Below the pieces are notes generated by a model. The model was not told the origin of the DNA. It was given only the letters and a program-made list of their open reading frames with translations, and did no database searches. The translations under genes were made by a program, and so were the position numbers. A DNA stretch of 47,865 nt from a virus, in the IMG/VR virus record IMGVR_UViG_3300024348_000073, positions 1 through 47,865 of that record; one strand, written 5' to 3'. This document shows, piece after piece, positions 25,613-36,600 of this stretch; the stretch's first letter is position 1; every line of letters begins with the position of its first letter.

Positions 25613-26662
25613 ATGGCTTTTGAAAGTTCAGATAAATCAGGTTTAAACAATGGGCGTACAGCACGTTTAGATATTAGCAATATTAACCAAGGTAGCCTTA
25701 AAGGTGAAAGAGCTGCTACTGATGAACAACTATTACAATTAATTATTGATAACCTTGCTGGTCAAGCTGTACCTGCAGGAACTAAAGATCTTAATAATGA
25801 TGGTAAAGTTGATGTTAATGATCTGATATTCAGTGTATCAGAAGCTTACAAAAGATATTCAAAAACACAGTATGATAAGGTTACACTACCTAATTTAATA
25901 GAGTCTCTTACAAAAGGTATAGCTGTTCTACATACAGATCTTAGTATACAAAAAAAGATAGCACAAGGTTTAGAAACAAAATTATTAGAACAAAATAAAA
26001 AAGCAGTTGGTGAAGCTAATCCAAGAATATATTCTAGTGGTACAGTAGAACAAAACAAACTACATCCTATAGAAAAAATAGTACAAGCTACTGAAGCAAA
26101 AGTTGTTAGCTCAGAAAAATTAATAGGTACAACAACGGATATAGCTAAAAGTATTAGTAATCAAGTTGCAGATTTAAATCAGCCGTTAACAGAATACAAT
26201 GGTCCTTTAGTACAAGGCGCAGCTACTTTAGCAGATACTGTAAAAAACATGTGGACTATTATTGCTGATCTTAGAAATACAGTAAAAATACTACTAGAAG
26301 AAACAGGTAATAAATTAAGTGTAGGAAGAATGGGTGATATATATACTTTCTTTATACACAGTAATGTATGTACTACTTTAGTTGCTAATGCTAGATCAAT
26401 AGACGGAGCAGGTGGTAATGCTAGAGATTTATGGAATGAAACAGGAGTTTTATTTGACCCAAGTATTCCAGCATTTACAAGTGCTGTTCCTTCTGTATCT
26501 TCAGAATGTTTAAATGGCGCTTGGTATTGTGTAACTGGAACTAAAGGAGGAAACACATTAGCTATGTATAGTAGAACTGCTCCTTTTTGGCAAAATGTTG
26601 GATCAACTTGTCCTGCACCTAAGAAAACATATAATGATCCATCAACTTTAGAACTAGAATAA
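25613..26662 (+). CDS. Fibre-associated protein with dockerin-like EF-hand and coiled coil (349 aa)
   Basis: Residues 59-70 form a complete 12-residue calcium loop, DLNNDGKVDVND, with D59, N61, D63, D67 and D70 at the ligand positions. This is the single-loop form seen in dockerins. A coiled-coil region follows (about 80-235, with LETKLLEQNKK and DTVKNMWTIIADLRNTVK). The C-terminal ~100 residues are a compact domain with GRMGDIYTFFIHSNVC and paired Cys (ECLNGAWYC). The layout resembles a trimeric fibre or adaptor: head domain, stalk, tip. Placement between the giant fibre and an FN3 protein supports a host-contact role. True dockerins carry two loops, so binding to a cohesin is not claimed. 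Confidence 0.75.
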   Translation: MAFESSDKSGLNNGRTARLDISNINQGSLKGERAATDEQLLQLIIDNLAGQAVPAGTKDLNNDGKVDVNDLIFSVSEAYKRYSKTQYDKVTLPNLIESLTKGIAVLHTDLSIQKKIAQGLETKLLEQNKKAVGEANPRIYSSGTVEQNKLHPIEKIVQATEAKVVSSEKLIGTTTDIAKSISNQVADLNQPLTEYNGPLVQGAATLADTVKNMWTIIADLRNTVKILLEETGNKLSVGRMGDIYTFFIHSNVCTTLVANARSIDGAGGNARDLWNETGVLFDPSIPAFTSAVPSVSSECLNGAWYCVTGTKGGNTLAMYSRTAPFWQNVGSTCPAPKKTYNDPSTLELE

Positions 26663-26678
26663 ATAAAACAAAATTAAA

Positions 26679-27215
26679 ATGAGCGATTGTACTACTAATA
26701 CATGTGATAAACTTCCTTGTGGTTGTGATCAAACAGCTTACACACATACGTGTGAACTATCTAATTGCAATACACCAATTGAAAGATGTGAAGAGCTATT
26801 ATGTACAAACTGTGTTTCTCATTGTTATGATAAATTTAGTTATACAGTAAACGGATCTAATGATATTATAGTAGAGAATGGAGAAAGATTATTATCAACA
26901 CTACAAAGAATGATTATAGCAACTGCAGGAGGTGATTGTTTTACTAAAGCTGCTGTAGGAGTAAGAACATCTGGAATAACAGCTACAAGTATATTTATAA
27001 CATGGACTGCACCACAAACACCAGCAGCGCCAACATACACTGTTCAGTATAGAGTAGCAGGTACTGCAACATGGACAGATGCTGTTACAGGTTTATCTGC
27101 AACAACATTTAGTTATAATATAGCTTGTTTAACTGCAGCTACTGCATATGAATTAAGAATAATAGCATCAGATGCAAATTGCCCTTCTGTAACTATTTAT
27201 GCATCAACATTATAA
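26679..27215 (+). CDS. Cys-rich plus fibronectin type III protein (178 aa)
   Basis: The first ~50 residues contain eleven Cys (C4, C9, C14, C16, C25, C30, C37, C42, C45, C49 among them), with a CDKLPCGC cluster like those of the 48-aa peptide and the protein at 45715. Residues ~93-178 form a fibronectin type III domain: strands with TSIFITWTAP, the YTVQYRVAG strand, and the AYELRIIASDA strand, in the usual order. FN3 domains in phage structural proteins commonly mediate weak surface contacts. It is 16 bases after the EF-hand gene and is followed by a strong terminator, so it closes the fibre module. Confidence 0.8.
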   Translation: MSDCTTNTCDKLPCGCDQTAYTHTCELSNCNTPIERCEELLCTNCVSHCYDKFSYTVNGSNDIIVENGERLLSTLQRMIIATAGGDCFTKAAVGVRTSGITATSIFITWTAPQTPAAPTYTVQYRVAGTATWTDAVTGLSATTFSYNIACLTAATAYELRIIASDANCPSVTIYASTL

Positions 27216-27263
27216 AGAGACAAGAAAGTGATGGTTTATTGGTTTTCCAAAACTTAATTGTAT

Positions 27264-27298
27264 GAGGCCTGGGGTTAACACCGGGCCTCTTTTCTTTT
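27264..27298 (+). terminator. Strong intrinsic terminator closing the fibre module
   Basis: GAGGCC at 27264-27269 pairs with GGCCTC at 27284-27289, extended inward by a T-G wobble and two G-C pairs, then TTTTCTTTT. It lies 48 bases after the FN3 gene stop. Confidence 0.88.
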
Positions 27299-27316
27299 AT
27301 GTGTATAAATTTTTTG

Positions 27317-27324
27317 TATCTTTG
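27317..27324 (+). promoter_or_regulatory. Putative Bacteroidota -7 box
   Basis: TATCTTTG matches TAnnTTTG exactly and is preceded by TTTTTG, giving a hybrid of the host-like box and the recurrent phage element. It sits 26 bases before the ATG at 27351 and just after a terminator, so it probably drives the 27351 gene. Confidence 0.55.
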
Positions 27325-27350
27325 CTTAATATTAACTAAAAAAATTATAA

Positions 27351-28532
27351 ATGGATTCATTATTTGACAAGATTAAGGCATCATTCAAATGGAAAAAAAC
27401 ATCAGATTACTGTGCTGATAAATTAGATTTAACAATAGAAGACTATGATAAACTCAAAGACATAGTTAAAGGACAAGATCTTCTAGAAAACTCATCAACA
27501 TCATATGAGTATAATTTAGAAAAAGGAGAAGCTAAAATGGAGACAATAAGTTCTACAGAACCTAAATCTCCTGAAGAAATAATTGACATATTAAACATTG
27601 ATACAACACAATGGAAACTGTCTAGTTATTGGAATAAGCAAATGGGAGATCATTGGAGAGTTTCTGCAATGGTTACAAGGTTAAAAGATAATGAGGTAGA
27701 TAATGTAGCTGAGTTATTAAAAGGTTTTAAACCAAAAAAACATAATTTAGTTAAAAGAATAAAAACTCCAGGTAAAGTAAAAACAGCTGGAGTTTTGTCA
27801 TTACAAGATATACATTTTGGTAAAGAAGGTAATGAAACTATTGACAAAGATTTTGAAGAAACAATAGTTGATTTAGCAAATAGAGCTACTAGAGCGCATC
27901 ATCTAGAAAAGCTGTATTACGTCATAGGAGGAGATCTAATCAACATGGACACATGGAGTGGGACTACCACTAGCGGAACACCTTTAGATAACTGCTCAAC
28001 AGCTACAGAGGCCTACATGCAAGCTTTTGATGCTATACAATGGAGTATAAATTATTTAAAACAATTTTGTGATGAATTACAAATTGTATATATACCAGGT
28101 AATCATGATAGATTATCTTCATTTCATTTAGCTCATGCTTTATCTAAATGTTTTAAGGATAAAAAAATTGTATGGGATGTAGTATATTTAGAAAGAAAAG
28201 TATATACTTATAAAGATAACTTCTTTGCCTTTGAGCATGGAGATGTTAATACTAAAAATTCATTGTTATTATATTCTATGGAGTACCCTAAACAATGGGG
28301 TAAAACTTTATTTAGAACTCTGTATACAGGTCATTACCATCATAAGAAAAAAATAGAATACATTACAGAGCATGACAGAACAGGATTTATGTTAAAGATT
28401 TTACCAAGTTTATCACGTACAGACTATTATCATTACCACAATAAATTTGTAGGTTCTAGAAGGTCTGGTGTATTATCTATACATGATCCTAATAAAGGAG
28501 AAATTTGTGAACTAACATATTCACCTAATTAA
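27351..28532 (+). CDS. Calcineurin-like metallophosphoesterase
   Basis: All signature motifs of the two-metal phosphoesterase fold are present in order: D153-I-H155, G193-G-D195, G250-N-H-D253, the FEHGD histidine at 296 and G327-H-Y-H-H331. Enzymes of this fold hydrolyse phosphomonoesters, phosphodiesters or nucleic acid ends. The N-terminal ~140 residues lack known motifs but contain a Trp-rich segment (WKLSSYWNKQMGDHW, 88-102) also seen in my recollection of other Bacteroidota phage members. The substrate cannot be told from the sequence. It lies between fibre and neck genes, so either a DNA-handling enzyme or a virion enzyme is possible. Confidence 0.92.
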   Translation: MDSLFDKIKASFKWKKTSDYCADKLDLTIEDYDKLKDIVKGQDLLENSSTSYEYNLEKGEAKMETISSTEPKSPEEIIDILNIDTTQWKLSSYWNKQMGDHWRVSAMVTRLKDNEVDNVAELLKGFKPKKHNLVKRIKTPGKVKTAGVLSLQDIHFGKEGNETIDKDFEETIVDLANRATRAHHLEKLYYVIGGDLINMDTWSGTTTSGTPLDNCSTATEAYMQAFDAIQWSINYLKQFCDELQIVYIPGNHDRLSSFHLAHALSKCFKDKKIVWDVVYLERKVYTYKDNFFAFEHGDVNTKNSLLLYSMEYPKQWGKTLFRTLYTGHYHHKKKIEYITEHDRTGFMLKILPSLSRTDYYHYHNKFVGSRRSGVLSIHDPNKGEICELTYSPN

Positions 28533-28550
28533 CTTGAATAAATCACCTTT

Positions 28551-28567
28551 TTTTTGTAAATTATAAT
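28551..28567 (+). promoter_or_regulatory. Putative promoter variant
   Basis: TTTTTGTAAATTATAAT, a one-base variant of the recurrent element (TTTTTGTATATTAT), precedes the ATG at 28577 by only 9 bases. If it is a promoter, the transcript would be nearly leaderless. Confidence 0.35.
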
Positions 28568-28576
28568 GTATGTAAT

Positions 28577-29101
28577 ATGATAAGTAACTTTAGAGGGCCA
28601 GATTTAAATAAACCACGGTATAAAGAAAAGGTTTTAAATTTATTAAATACAGAAACATTGCTTAGATTTAAAGATAAGAACCCAATGTATTCAAGTGTTG
28701 ATGATACTAAACTAAAAAAGGTTATACATAAGTTTAATGGTAAGATCTGGGACACAGTATTAAACAATAGAAATGGAGTTGAACTTCCAGAATCTCTAGG
28801 GTACTTATTCATAGGAAGTTGTCCAGCTGCAAAAAAGATTAATGTTGACTATGCTCTATCTAAACAATATGGTAAGTTAATACAAAACAAAAACTGGGAT
28901 ACAGATGGTCATGTAGGTAAGATATTCTACACTAACTATTCTCCTAAGTATAAGTTTAAAACTAGGGAGTTATGGCAGTTTACAGCAGTAAGGCAATTTA
29001 AAAGAGCAGTAGCAAAGTTCTATCCAAAAAACTGGAAAAAATTTGTTACTATGAAAACAAAGATCAGAGTTACTGATATGTATAAAAACAAAAAGAAGTA
29101 A
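28577..29101 (+). CDS. Conserved-type phage protein (174 aa)
   Basis: A basic, 174-residue protein with an aromatic-rich core: GYLFIGSCPAAKK near 75-87 and a later NWDTDGHVGKIFYTNYSP and RELWQFTAVRQFKRAV. The acidic/aromatic segment suggests a compact alpha/beta domain, and the C-terminal 20 residues are very basic. I recall similar proteins encoded upstream of ring and muzzle genes in crAss-like phages, but no function is known to me. It is one base before the next gene, and its position before the two ring proteins suggests a role in neck or tail assembly. Confidence 0.7.
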   Translation: MISNFRGPDLNKPRYKEKVLNLLNTETLLRFKDKNPMYSSVDDTKLKKVIHKFNGKIWDTVLNNRNGVELPESLGYLFIGSCPAAKKINVDYALSKQYGKLIQNKNWDTDGHVGKIFYTNYSPKYKFKTRELWQFTAVRQFKRAVAKFYPKNWKKFVTMKTKIRVTDMYKNKKK

Positions 29102-29102
29102 T

Positions 29103-29777
29103 ATGACAACAATAGGTGAAGCAATATCAAGACTAAGAGGAGGTCTTAAAGCAACGTCACAAGATGCGTTTGTTACTGACAGATACCTTTACAGTCTTAT
29201 ATTAAAAAATGCTCAACTATTAATGAGAAGACAAGATCATTCTAACAAACTTATGAAGTTTAGTGCAGTATGGCAAACTTTACCTCATGTAGAATTAATT
29301 GAAGTTGACAAGTTAGAAGCTGGATGTGTAGGTATTTCTTCAGGACAAACAATAAAGAAAAGCAAACATAAACTACCAACCTTTATGCAAGGGTACTGGG
29401 GACCTTTAGTTAGAACTGTATCATCATTAGATGGATCAACTGAGATACAACCAACTACTCCTGGTTCTTATGTCTCTATGTCTAAGACAACAACATTTAA
29501 ATATAATAATACAAAATATTATTGGTTTTTAGATGGTTATTTATATTTTCCTAATATAGAATGGGATGGTATTAAATTAGAAGGGGTTTTTGAAGGAGAC
29601 ATCTCAGAATGGACATGTTCCACAGATGATGATTGTACACCAAGATATTTACAAAATATGTATATACCTGAGTTCTTATTTGCAGAGATAGAAAATCAAG
29701 TTCTAAATGTGGCGTTTAATTCTTTAAAGATTGCACCTGAAGATTCACATAATAAAATAAATATAAATAGACAATAA
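29103..29777 (+). CDS. Neck ring protein (224 aa)
   Basis: A 224-residue protein starting with a helix pair (IGEAISRLRGGLKATSQDAF, then DRYLYSLILKNAQLLMRRQD), followed by a beta region (about 50-175) with aromatic strands YYWFLDGYLYFPNIEW, and a C-terminal helix NMYIPEFLFAEIENQVLNVA. This helix-beta-helix order matches the ring protein at 17740 and the next gene. Ring proteins form dodecameric stacks below the portal in Crassvirales. The stop overlaps the next start by one base, so both rings are made together. Confidence 0.72.
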   Translation: MTTIGEAISRLRGGLKATSQDAFVTDRYLYSLILKNAQLLMRRQDHSNKLMKFSAVWQTLPHVELIEVDKLEAGCVGISSGQTIKKSKHKLPTFMQGYWGPLVRTVSSLDGSTEIQPTTPGSYVSMSKTTTFKYNNTKYYWFLDGYLYFPNIEWDGIKLEGVFEGDISEWTCSTDDDCTPRYLQNMYIPEFLFAEIENQVLNVAFNSLKIAPEDSHNKININRQ

Positions 29778-30664
29778 TGGCGGTATCACATAAATATAGA
29801 ACCTTTAATCAACTGCTAGAAGATGTTACTGTTGATTTTAGAACATATGCTTTAGAAGGTATGATAGAACCTCAACAATTAATTAAAGTTGCTGTAAGAG
29901 TTAATTATGATTTAGGTTTAAAAATACAAAGAACTAAAAGTGCTATAATAGATATAGAAAATAGTAAAGGTAAATTACCATCTGATTTTAATGTTTTAAA
30001 TTATGGATCACTTTGTGGTACCTATAAAATAAAAACTACTCAACCTAGTGGCACTAATGTTGAAGAAGTTATTAAAGGAACATATAAACCTGAACCAGGA
30101 TACTCTGGCCCATGTGATGATCCTGCTGCAAAATGTACTAATGTTTGTGTAGTAAAAAAAGATTGTGATGATAACGAATTAATGCTAGTACAAAAAATAA
30201 GTCCTAATACTTACAGAGAATATAGTTATATGATACCTATAAACATTGTAGATAATCAAGGAGATAGTTGTAGAGAATGCCCAATATATAAAGGAGCTGA
30301 TGATGTAGAAATTAAAGATGGTTTTTTTATAACAAATTTTAAATCTGGTAAAATATACATTAGCTACCAGGGGGCAATGGAAGATGACAACGGTGAACTT
30401 TTAGTTTTAGATCATCCATATTGTAATGAATATTATGAGTATGCATTAAAAGAAAGGATATTAGAAAATATGATGTTTGCTGGAGAGAACGTAGTAAATC
30501 AATTATCATTCATGCAACAAAAACTAAGAGCTGCTAGAAACAACGCTCTATCTTTTGTAAACACTCCAGACTTTGCACAACTTAAAAAATTATGGGAAAA
30601 GAACAGAAAAGCACAATATCATAATTATTATAACATGTTCAAGAGTGTAGCTACAAACGGATAG
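29777..30664 (+). CDS. Neck ring protein (295 aa)
   Basis: The N-terminal helices contain FNQLLEDVTVDFRTYALEG and LIKVAVRVNYDLGLKI (about 10-57). A Cys-rich beta insertion at about 100-180 has seven Cys, including CTNVCVVKKDC and CRECP. The C-terminal helix holds EYYEYALKERILENMM and ends in a long helix with RKAQYHNYYNMFK. Helix, beta body and helix repeat the layout of the preceding gene. It begins inside the previous stop and lies 3 bases before the muzzle gene, which is the order of ring then muzzle expected for a Crassvirales tail. Other copies in the family lack this Cys insertion as far as I recall, so it may be a clade feature. Confidence 0.75.
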   Translation: MAVSHKYRTFNQLLEDVTVDFRTYALEGMIEPQQLIKVAVRVNYDLGLKIQRTKSAIIDIENSKGKLPSDFNVLNYGSLCGTYKIKTTQPSGTNVEEVIKGTYKPEPGYSGPCDDPAAKCTNVCVVKKDCDDNELMLVQKISPNTYREYSYMIPINIVDNQGDSCRECPIYKGADDVEIKDGFFITNFKSGKIYISYQGAMEDDNGELLVLDHPYCNEYYEYALKERILENMMFAGENVVNQLSFMQQKLRAARNNALSFVNTPDFAQLKKLWEKNRKAQYHNYYNMFKSVATNG

Positions 30665-30667
30665 AAA

Positions 30668-33600
30668 ATGGCAAAGAAAAGAAGACAACAACAAAAACCT
30701 AAACCACAAGGTCCACCTAGTGTTATTACAAACACACCTGTTAAAGGTATGGTTAAGGATATACATGCTGGGTATCTTGATAATAAAAATTGGTCACATG
30801 CAAGAAATGCAATAAACAACTCTGTTGATGGTGACACAGGTGTTGTTGGTAATGAACCAGCAAACATTCTTTGTGCAAATATACCTTACACTATTATAGG
30901 GGGTATACATTTATATGGTGATAAATGGATAATATATTCTACAGACAATGAAGGAATACTCAATGATAAGTCTTCTGAGATAGGAGAATTTGATGACAGC
31001 ACTTGTACATATACAACATTAGTAAATGATGATTGTTTAAATTTTCACAAAGATCATTTAATTATAGGTGTAGCAAAAGAAAATTTTGATTGTTCTTGGC
31101 AAGTATATTGGGATGATGGTAACAATCCTTCTAGAACTCTTAATATAAATGACGTACCTTACTTACAAGAAATAGCACCATCTAGCACAGGTGCATGTAT
31201 TATATATCAAAATATTACACCATTACAATTAGATTGTGAAAAAATTAGATTAGCTCCTTTATTAGATACACCTAATATAGAGTTAACAAAAGCTGCAGAA
31301 GGAGGTCAACTACCTAATGGTATGTATCAAGTTTTTATTGCTTATTCAATAAATGATCAAATAGTTGGTGATTATTTGGGTGTATCTAATATGCAATCAT
31401 TATGGTCATATGATAATAATCAAGGTTCTTTGAATGTAAAAATATCTGAACTTGATAAAGAATTTGAATGGATGCAGGTTGTTGTTAGAACAAGAGTACA
31501 CAATGGTTTTGTTTCTTATGTTCTTGGTTATTATAGTACAGAAACTACAAATTTAAATATTGATTATCTAGATCCTAGTTTGACTAAAGTAAAATCATCT
31601 AGATTACTATTAAGAAATCCTGCATATGAAAAATCATCTGGTATGTTTGAGGTTAATGATTATTTAATTAGATCACAACCTGTAGAACAATTTGATTTTA
31701 ATTATCAACCTTTAGCAAACAATATTAAGACAGAATGGGTTTCTGCTAGTTATCCTGCAGAATATTATAAAGAAGGTGGTAACAAACCTACATTTTTAAG
31801 AGATGAAGTATACACATTCTTTATAAGATTTGTATACAACACAGGAGAAAAATCTAATGCTTATCACATACCTGGAAGAATAGCTACAGGAACTGAAGTA
31901 TCTTTAGATACAAGTGGAAACTCTTGGGATGGTGTAGCTAAAGAATTTAAAACAAAAAACACAGCATCATTTACTGCAACAACTAATGTAGTATTACCTG
32001 ACGGAGGTATTGTACAATCATATGGTGATATGGGATATTGGGAGTCAGGAGAAAAATATCCTGCTACTGATCCTGTTAGATACAACAATGGTAGCATAGA
32101 TTTATGTGGTATGCCTATTAGACATCATAAAATACCAAATGAAAACACACATCTTACAACTAGACTTTCTACAGATGGTGTAGCTAATGATGTTGGTGCA
32201 GGAACAACAACAGGAGCAGGTACAACACATGTACAAATAATAGGTGCACAATTTTCTAATATTGCTGCACCTTTAGATAATAATGGTGTTGTTATACCAA
32301 ACATAGTAGGTTATGAAATGCTTGTAGGTAATAGAGATGGTAACAAATCTATAATTGCTAAAGGTATTATTAGAAACATGATGTCATATGAAAGATATGA
32401 ACATAAAAGAAGTTTACAAGGATCTGATTTTGCACCACTTGGAGATGGTTTAGATTATACTACAGGTGGTGGTAATCAACCAATAACTATTACAGCAACT
32501 AATGGTGGAGGTCCAATTGAAGCATCATTACAAGATATAGCATCAGCTTCCCCTAACGCTTTAGGACAAACAGATATTCAATATGGACTTATGCCAAACT
32601 ATCCATACAATGATATGGGTATTGATCCTTACCTTATCTATAGAGGTAATGGTGATGTAAGAGCTTCAGAAGCTCCTTGGTTATCTGGTATTTTTGGAAC
32701 AGAACCTATTGAAAGTAATTGGATAACTGGATCAGGAAATATATTAAAAACAGCTGTACAAGATTCAACTGTTCATATGAGTCAAGATAATAGAGGTATG
32801 GCAGAATTTACTTTTGACCATCATACATTCCATTCTCCTGATTTAAACTTTACACACATGTATTTAGCTCCATCAGAGATGGTAGTTTATAAAACATTAG
32901 TAGGTAAAGCAGAAGGTAACTTTAGAAAGTCTGAAAAACATCCGGGAGCAAAACTATTAAAAAATAAAGCTGTATTAATTGCAGCTATTATTGGTGTTGG
33001 TTATGCTCTTAACCATATGAGGGGTAAAAGAAATGTAAAAATAAATACTGCAAGATCACAATCAACAGGGGAAACGATGGCTGTTGGATCTGGTATGACT
33101 CCTATGCCAGGTACTGGTACAGCTGCAGCAGCAGTAAACGTACTATTAAATTTACCTGGTGTTGTTGTAGGTGCAGTTGCAGACATGGCTTTTAACACTG
33201 TAGTAGATGTTGCTTCTGTATTTGGTGCTGGTAAGTTAGCAAGACAAATTGGTACTCCTATATACCAAATGATTGAAACTGGTACAACTGGACTTATGGC
33301 TGGTCATATTGGACCAAACAAAACTATTGAATACGTAGGTAGTGATTTTACAAGTGTACCTACATTGTTTTCAATGATAACAGGTATACTAACATTCTTA
33401 AATTATGTAGCTATAGGTGGAGATAAGATTATAGATCTTATTTTAAAAATGGTAGATTATCAAGACTATGCTTATAAATATAATAGTCATGGATTTTATG
33501 GAACATATGTACCTTTTGCTAGCGGTTCATGTGATAATGCATGGGCTGGGGCAGGTTCAGGATGTACTTCTGTTTATAGACATGAAATGAATTCAGCAAG

Positions 33601-36600
33601 ATATATCAAACCAGGTTTACAATATATGGGAGGTACAGCTATTAATAATTTACACAGACCTTCTACAGTTGTATTAAATACTAATACTAAAGTTGATTGT
33701 CCTGGAGCTTGGGGTAATCAAGATGATTCAAAATTTGTTATTGGAGGTGGTCAATGTGCTGGAGATGGTAATCATTCATTAAGCTGGTGGACTCCTACAG
33801 GTGTAGCAACATCTAATATATCAGCTCATTATGTAGGCTTAAAAGTTGACAATGATTCACAGTATGGTCAACTAGATAGTATTTTGTTTACACCAATGTC
33901 AAAGACTTTTAAATTTAAAACTACAAATTCTAACGGTTGGGATACTAATACTAGATTTAGTACAGGTCCTTTGTTTGGAGGAGATACTTATATAGCAAGG
34001 TATACAGAAAAGGTTACAATGCCTTTTTGGTATGACTTTATGAAAGACATGCCTGACGGAACTCCTTTTGATTATAGATATTATGCAAATGTACCTTTCC
34101 CAAGGTACTGGATGAATACAGAAAAATACCGTATGGATGAGTTTGTAAGACCTCTTACTTCTCTTACTTTTAATTTTGATGAAGCTTATCCGTCTGACAT
34201 GTATCATTTAGATCAACCTACAGAAGTTGATTGTGACGCAGGTCTTATTGGTAGTCAAGATGGCTCTGGAGGTTCTGTAGCAAATTATTATGAAGAAGCT
34301 AATTTTCATTTACAAGTAATTAAAGTTCCATCTTCTGATAATATAATGGCTACTTTAGATAATAGAATTAAAGCACCTACTTGGGAAATAGCAGGTGTTG
34401 GTAAATCTCAATTTATAGATCACCCTGGTGAAGAGTGTTCGTGGTATACAGCAGCAAATGTTGCTTGTCCTTCTGTAGCAACTCCTGCACAACCAGTTGA
34501 ACCACCAAGAAGAAGAGAAGTTGCAATTGGTATTCAAGGTAGACATAAAAGTCATAGACACTATACACCATTAATTGATTGGGGTGGTGGTAGTTGTATA
34601 ACTTCTGGTATGGATGACTGGTATGATTTTGCTAACCCTGGTAATGATGCAACTCCACCAAGAAAAACAGATATAGATGGACAGGTAAGGACATTTACAG
34701 CATTGTATAATTGGAATGAAGGTAAGTTTATGTATCCTGTAAAAAATGGATCACCTGGCGGTTCACGTGGTGATTGGAATAATACAAACACTGGTTCACA
34801 TCACGGTATTGTAGGTCATCCTAATTGGACGTTTGGTGATGGAACAGGGGGAGTATGTCATCATCAAGGTTATTGTATAGTTGGTGGTAGTATAAGTGAA
34901 ACTGCTAAATCACGTAGAGATTGTATGCTTGCAATAACAGACTCTAGTGGTAATCCTAATATTGGTGCAAATAACAAATGGGTAGATAGTTGTGTACCAG
35001 AAAATGATCCTAGTGATTTTATATTTTTTAGTAGATCACAAAGGAAAAAAGAAAAAGGATGGTTCTCAGGAACTATTAAATTAGATCAAGGATCATTTAA
35101 CATTAAAGGTAATGGTACGGATGCTGGTAATTCAAGTTCTGGTAGTTGGACAAGCTGTGATGGAGCTGGTGCAAAATTTTGTAGACCAGGTGATGAAAAT
35201 AGAAACAAAACTGCTTCTAGTCCTCTTCCAAAAATAGATCCAGACGGTTGTTATAGAAACGTACACATGTTAGTAACTAAAGGTGGTGCAGTTCCTAAAA
35301 CATCAGATATAGGTGGTGATCAAGATGGTTACAAAGACACTATGGATGACAACAGCAATAACCCTGTTAAAAAAACAGGAGGACTATTTGTTGAAAATGT
35401 AGGTTACATGTACACGCATGTAAGTGGTGTACAAGACTTTTTTGTTGAATCTGATATGAATTTATCTTTTAGAGATTGGGAAGACCAAGCTAGAAAAAGA
35501 CATTATGATTATTTAGAATACACTGACATCCATGAACTGTTTCATGTAGATCATATAAAAGGAGACAACTATTATAAATATGACAAGTCTCTAAATACAA
35601 GAAGATTTTGGTCTGCATCTTTTGGTAGAATACAAGAAAGATATTATGACCCTATTGTTTCAGAAACATGTTTTACAAAATATCCTAAAAGATTATTATA
35701 CTCTTTACCATCAGTAGGAGCTAGTACAAAAGAACTACAACAATTTAAAAGAGATGAAAAAGCTGATCATTGGAGAACATTTTTACCAGAAAATTTTAGA
35801 GACTTTAAATCAAGAGTAAACACAATTGTATCTACAGGTAAAACAGGAGCAATAATATTATTTCCTACATTATCACCACAAGTCTTTCAAGGAGTAGATG
35901 CATTAAAAATGTCTGACTCTGGTAACAAATTGGTAATTGGTGACGGAGGTTTGTTCAGTCAAGCTTTCCAAAGTATAACAAACTCTAATGTTTCTCATGA
36001 GTATGGTTCATGTGAGAGTGCAAGAAGCGCTGTACAAACACCTTCAGGTTTATTTTATGTATCACAAGCTCAAGGTAAAATATTCCAATACGCAGGTAAA
36101 GGTATACAAGCTATATCTGATATGGGAATGAAATGGTGGTTTAATAAATATTTACCATCACAATTACTTAAAGCATTTCCTAACATAGAAAATGCATCAA
36201 GAGCTGTAGATAACCCTGTAGTAGCAGCTGGTGTGCAATCTATATACGATCCTAACAATGACATTGTATATTTTGCAAAAAGAGATTATAGTCCACTAGC
36301 TGACAAGGTAGCTGATTTACAATATCTTCCTGATGGTAGATTTATGTATTCAGATGCTAGTATACAACAAAGTGTTGAGGTGCACCTTACAGATACAGAT
36401 TATTTTGAAGATGTATCTTGGACAGTTAGTTTTGATCCTAAATCTAAAGCTTGGATCTCATTCCACGACTGGCATCCTGAATTAGCATTTAATAGTATTA
36501 ACCATTTCTTAACAACTAAGAAAGGTATTTCTGATACACCTATATGTCCTCCTGGATATACTTTTAATGCAACATCTAACATGTGTGAAGTAATAGCACA

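Noticed and set aside
26179-26556. 125-codon open frame on the minus strand
   Set aside because: Antisense to the EF-hand fibre protein, no start context, composition typical of a shadow.
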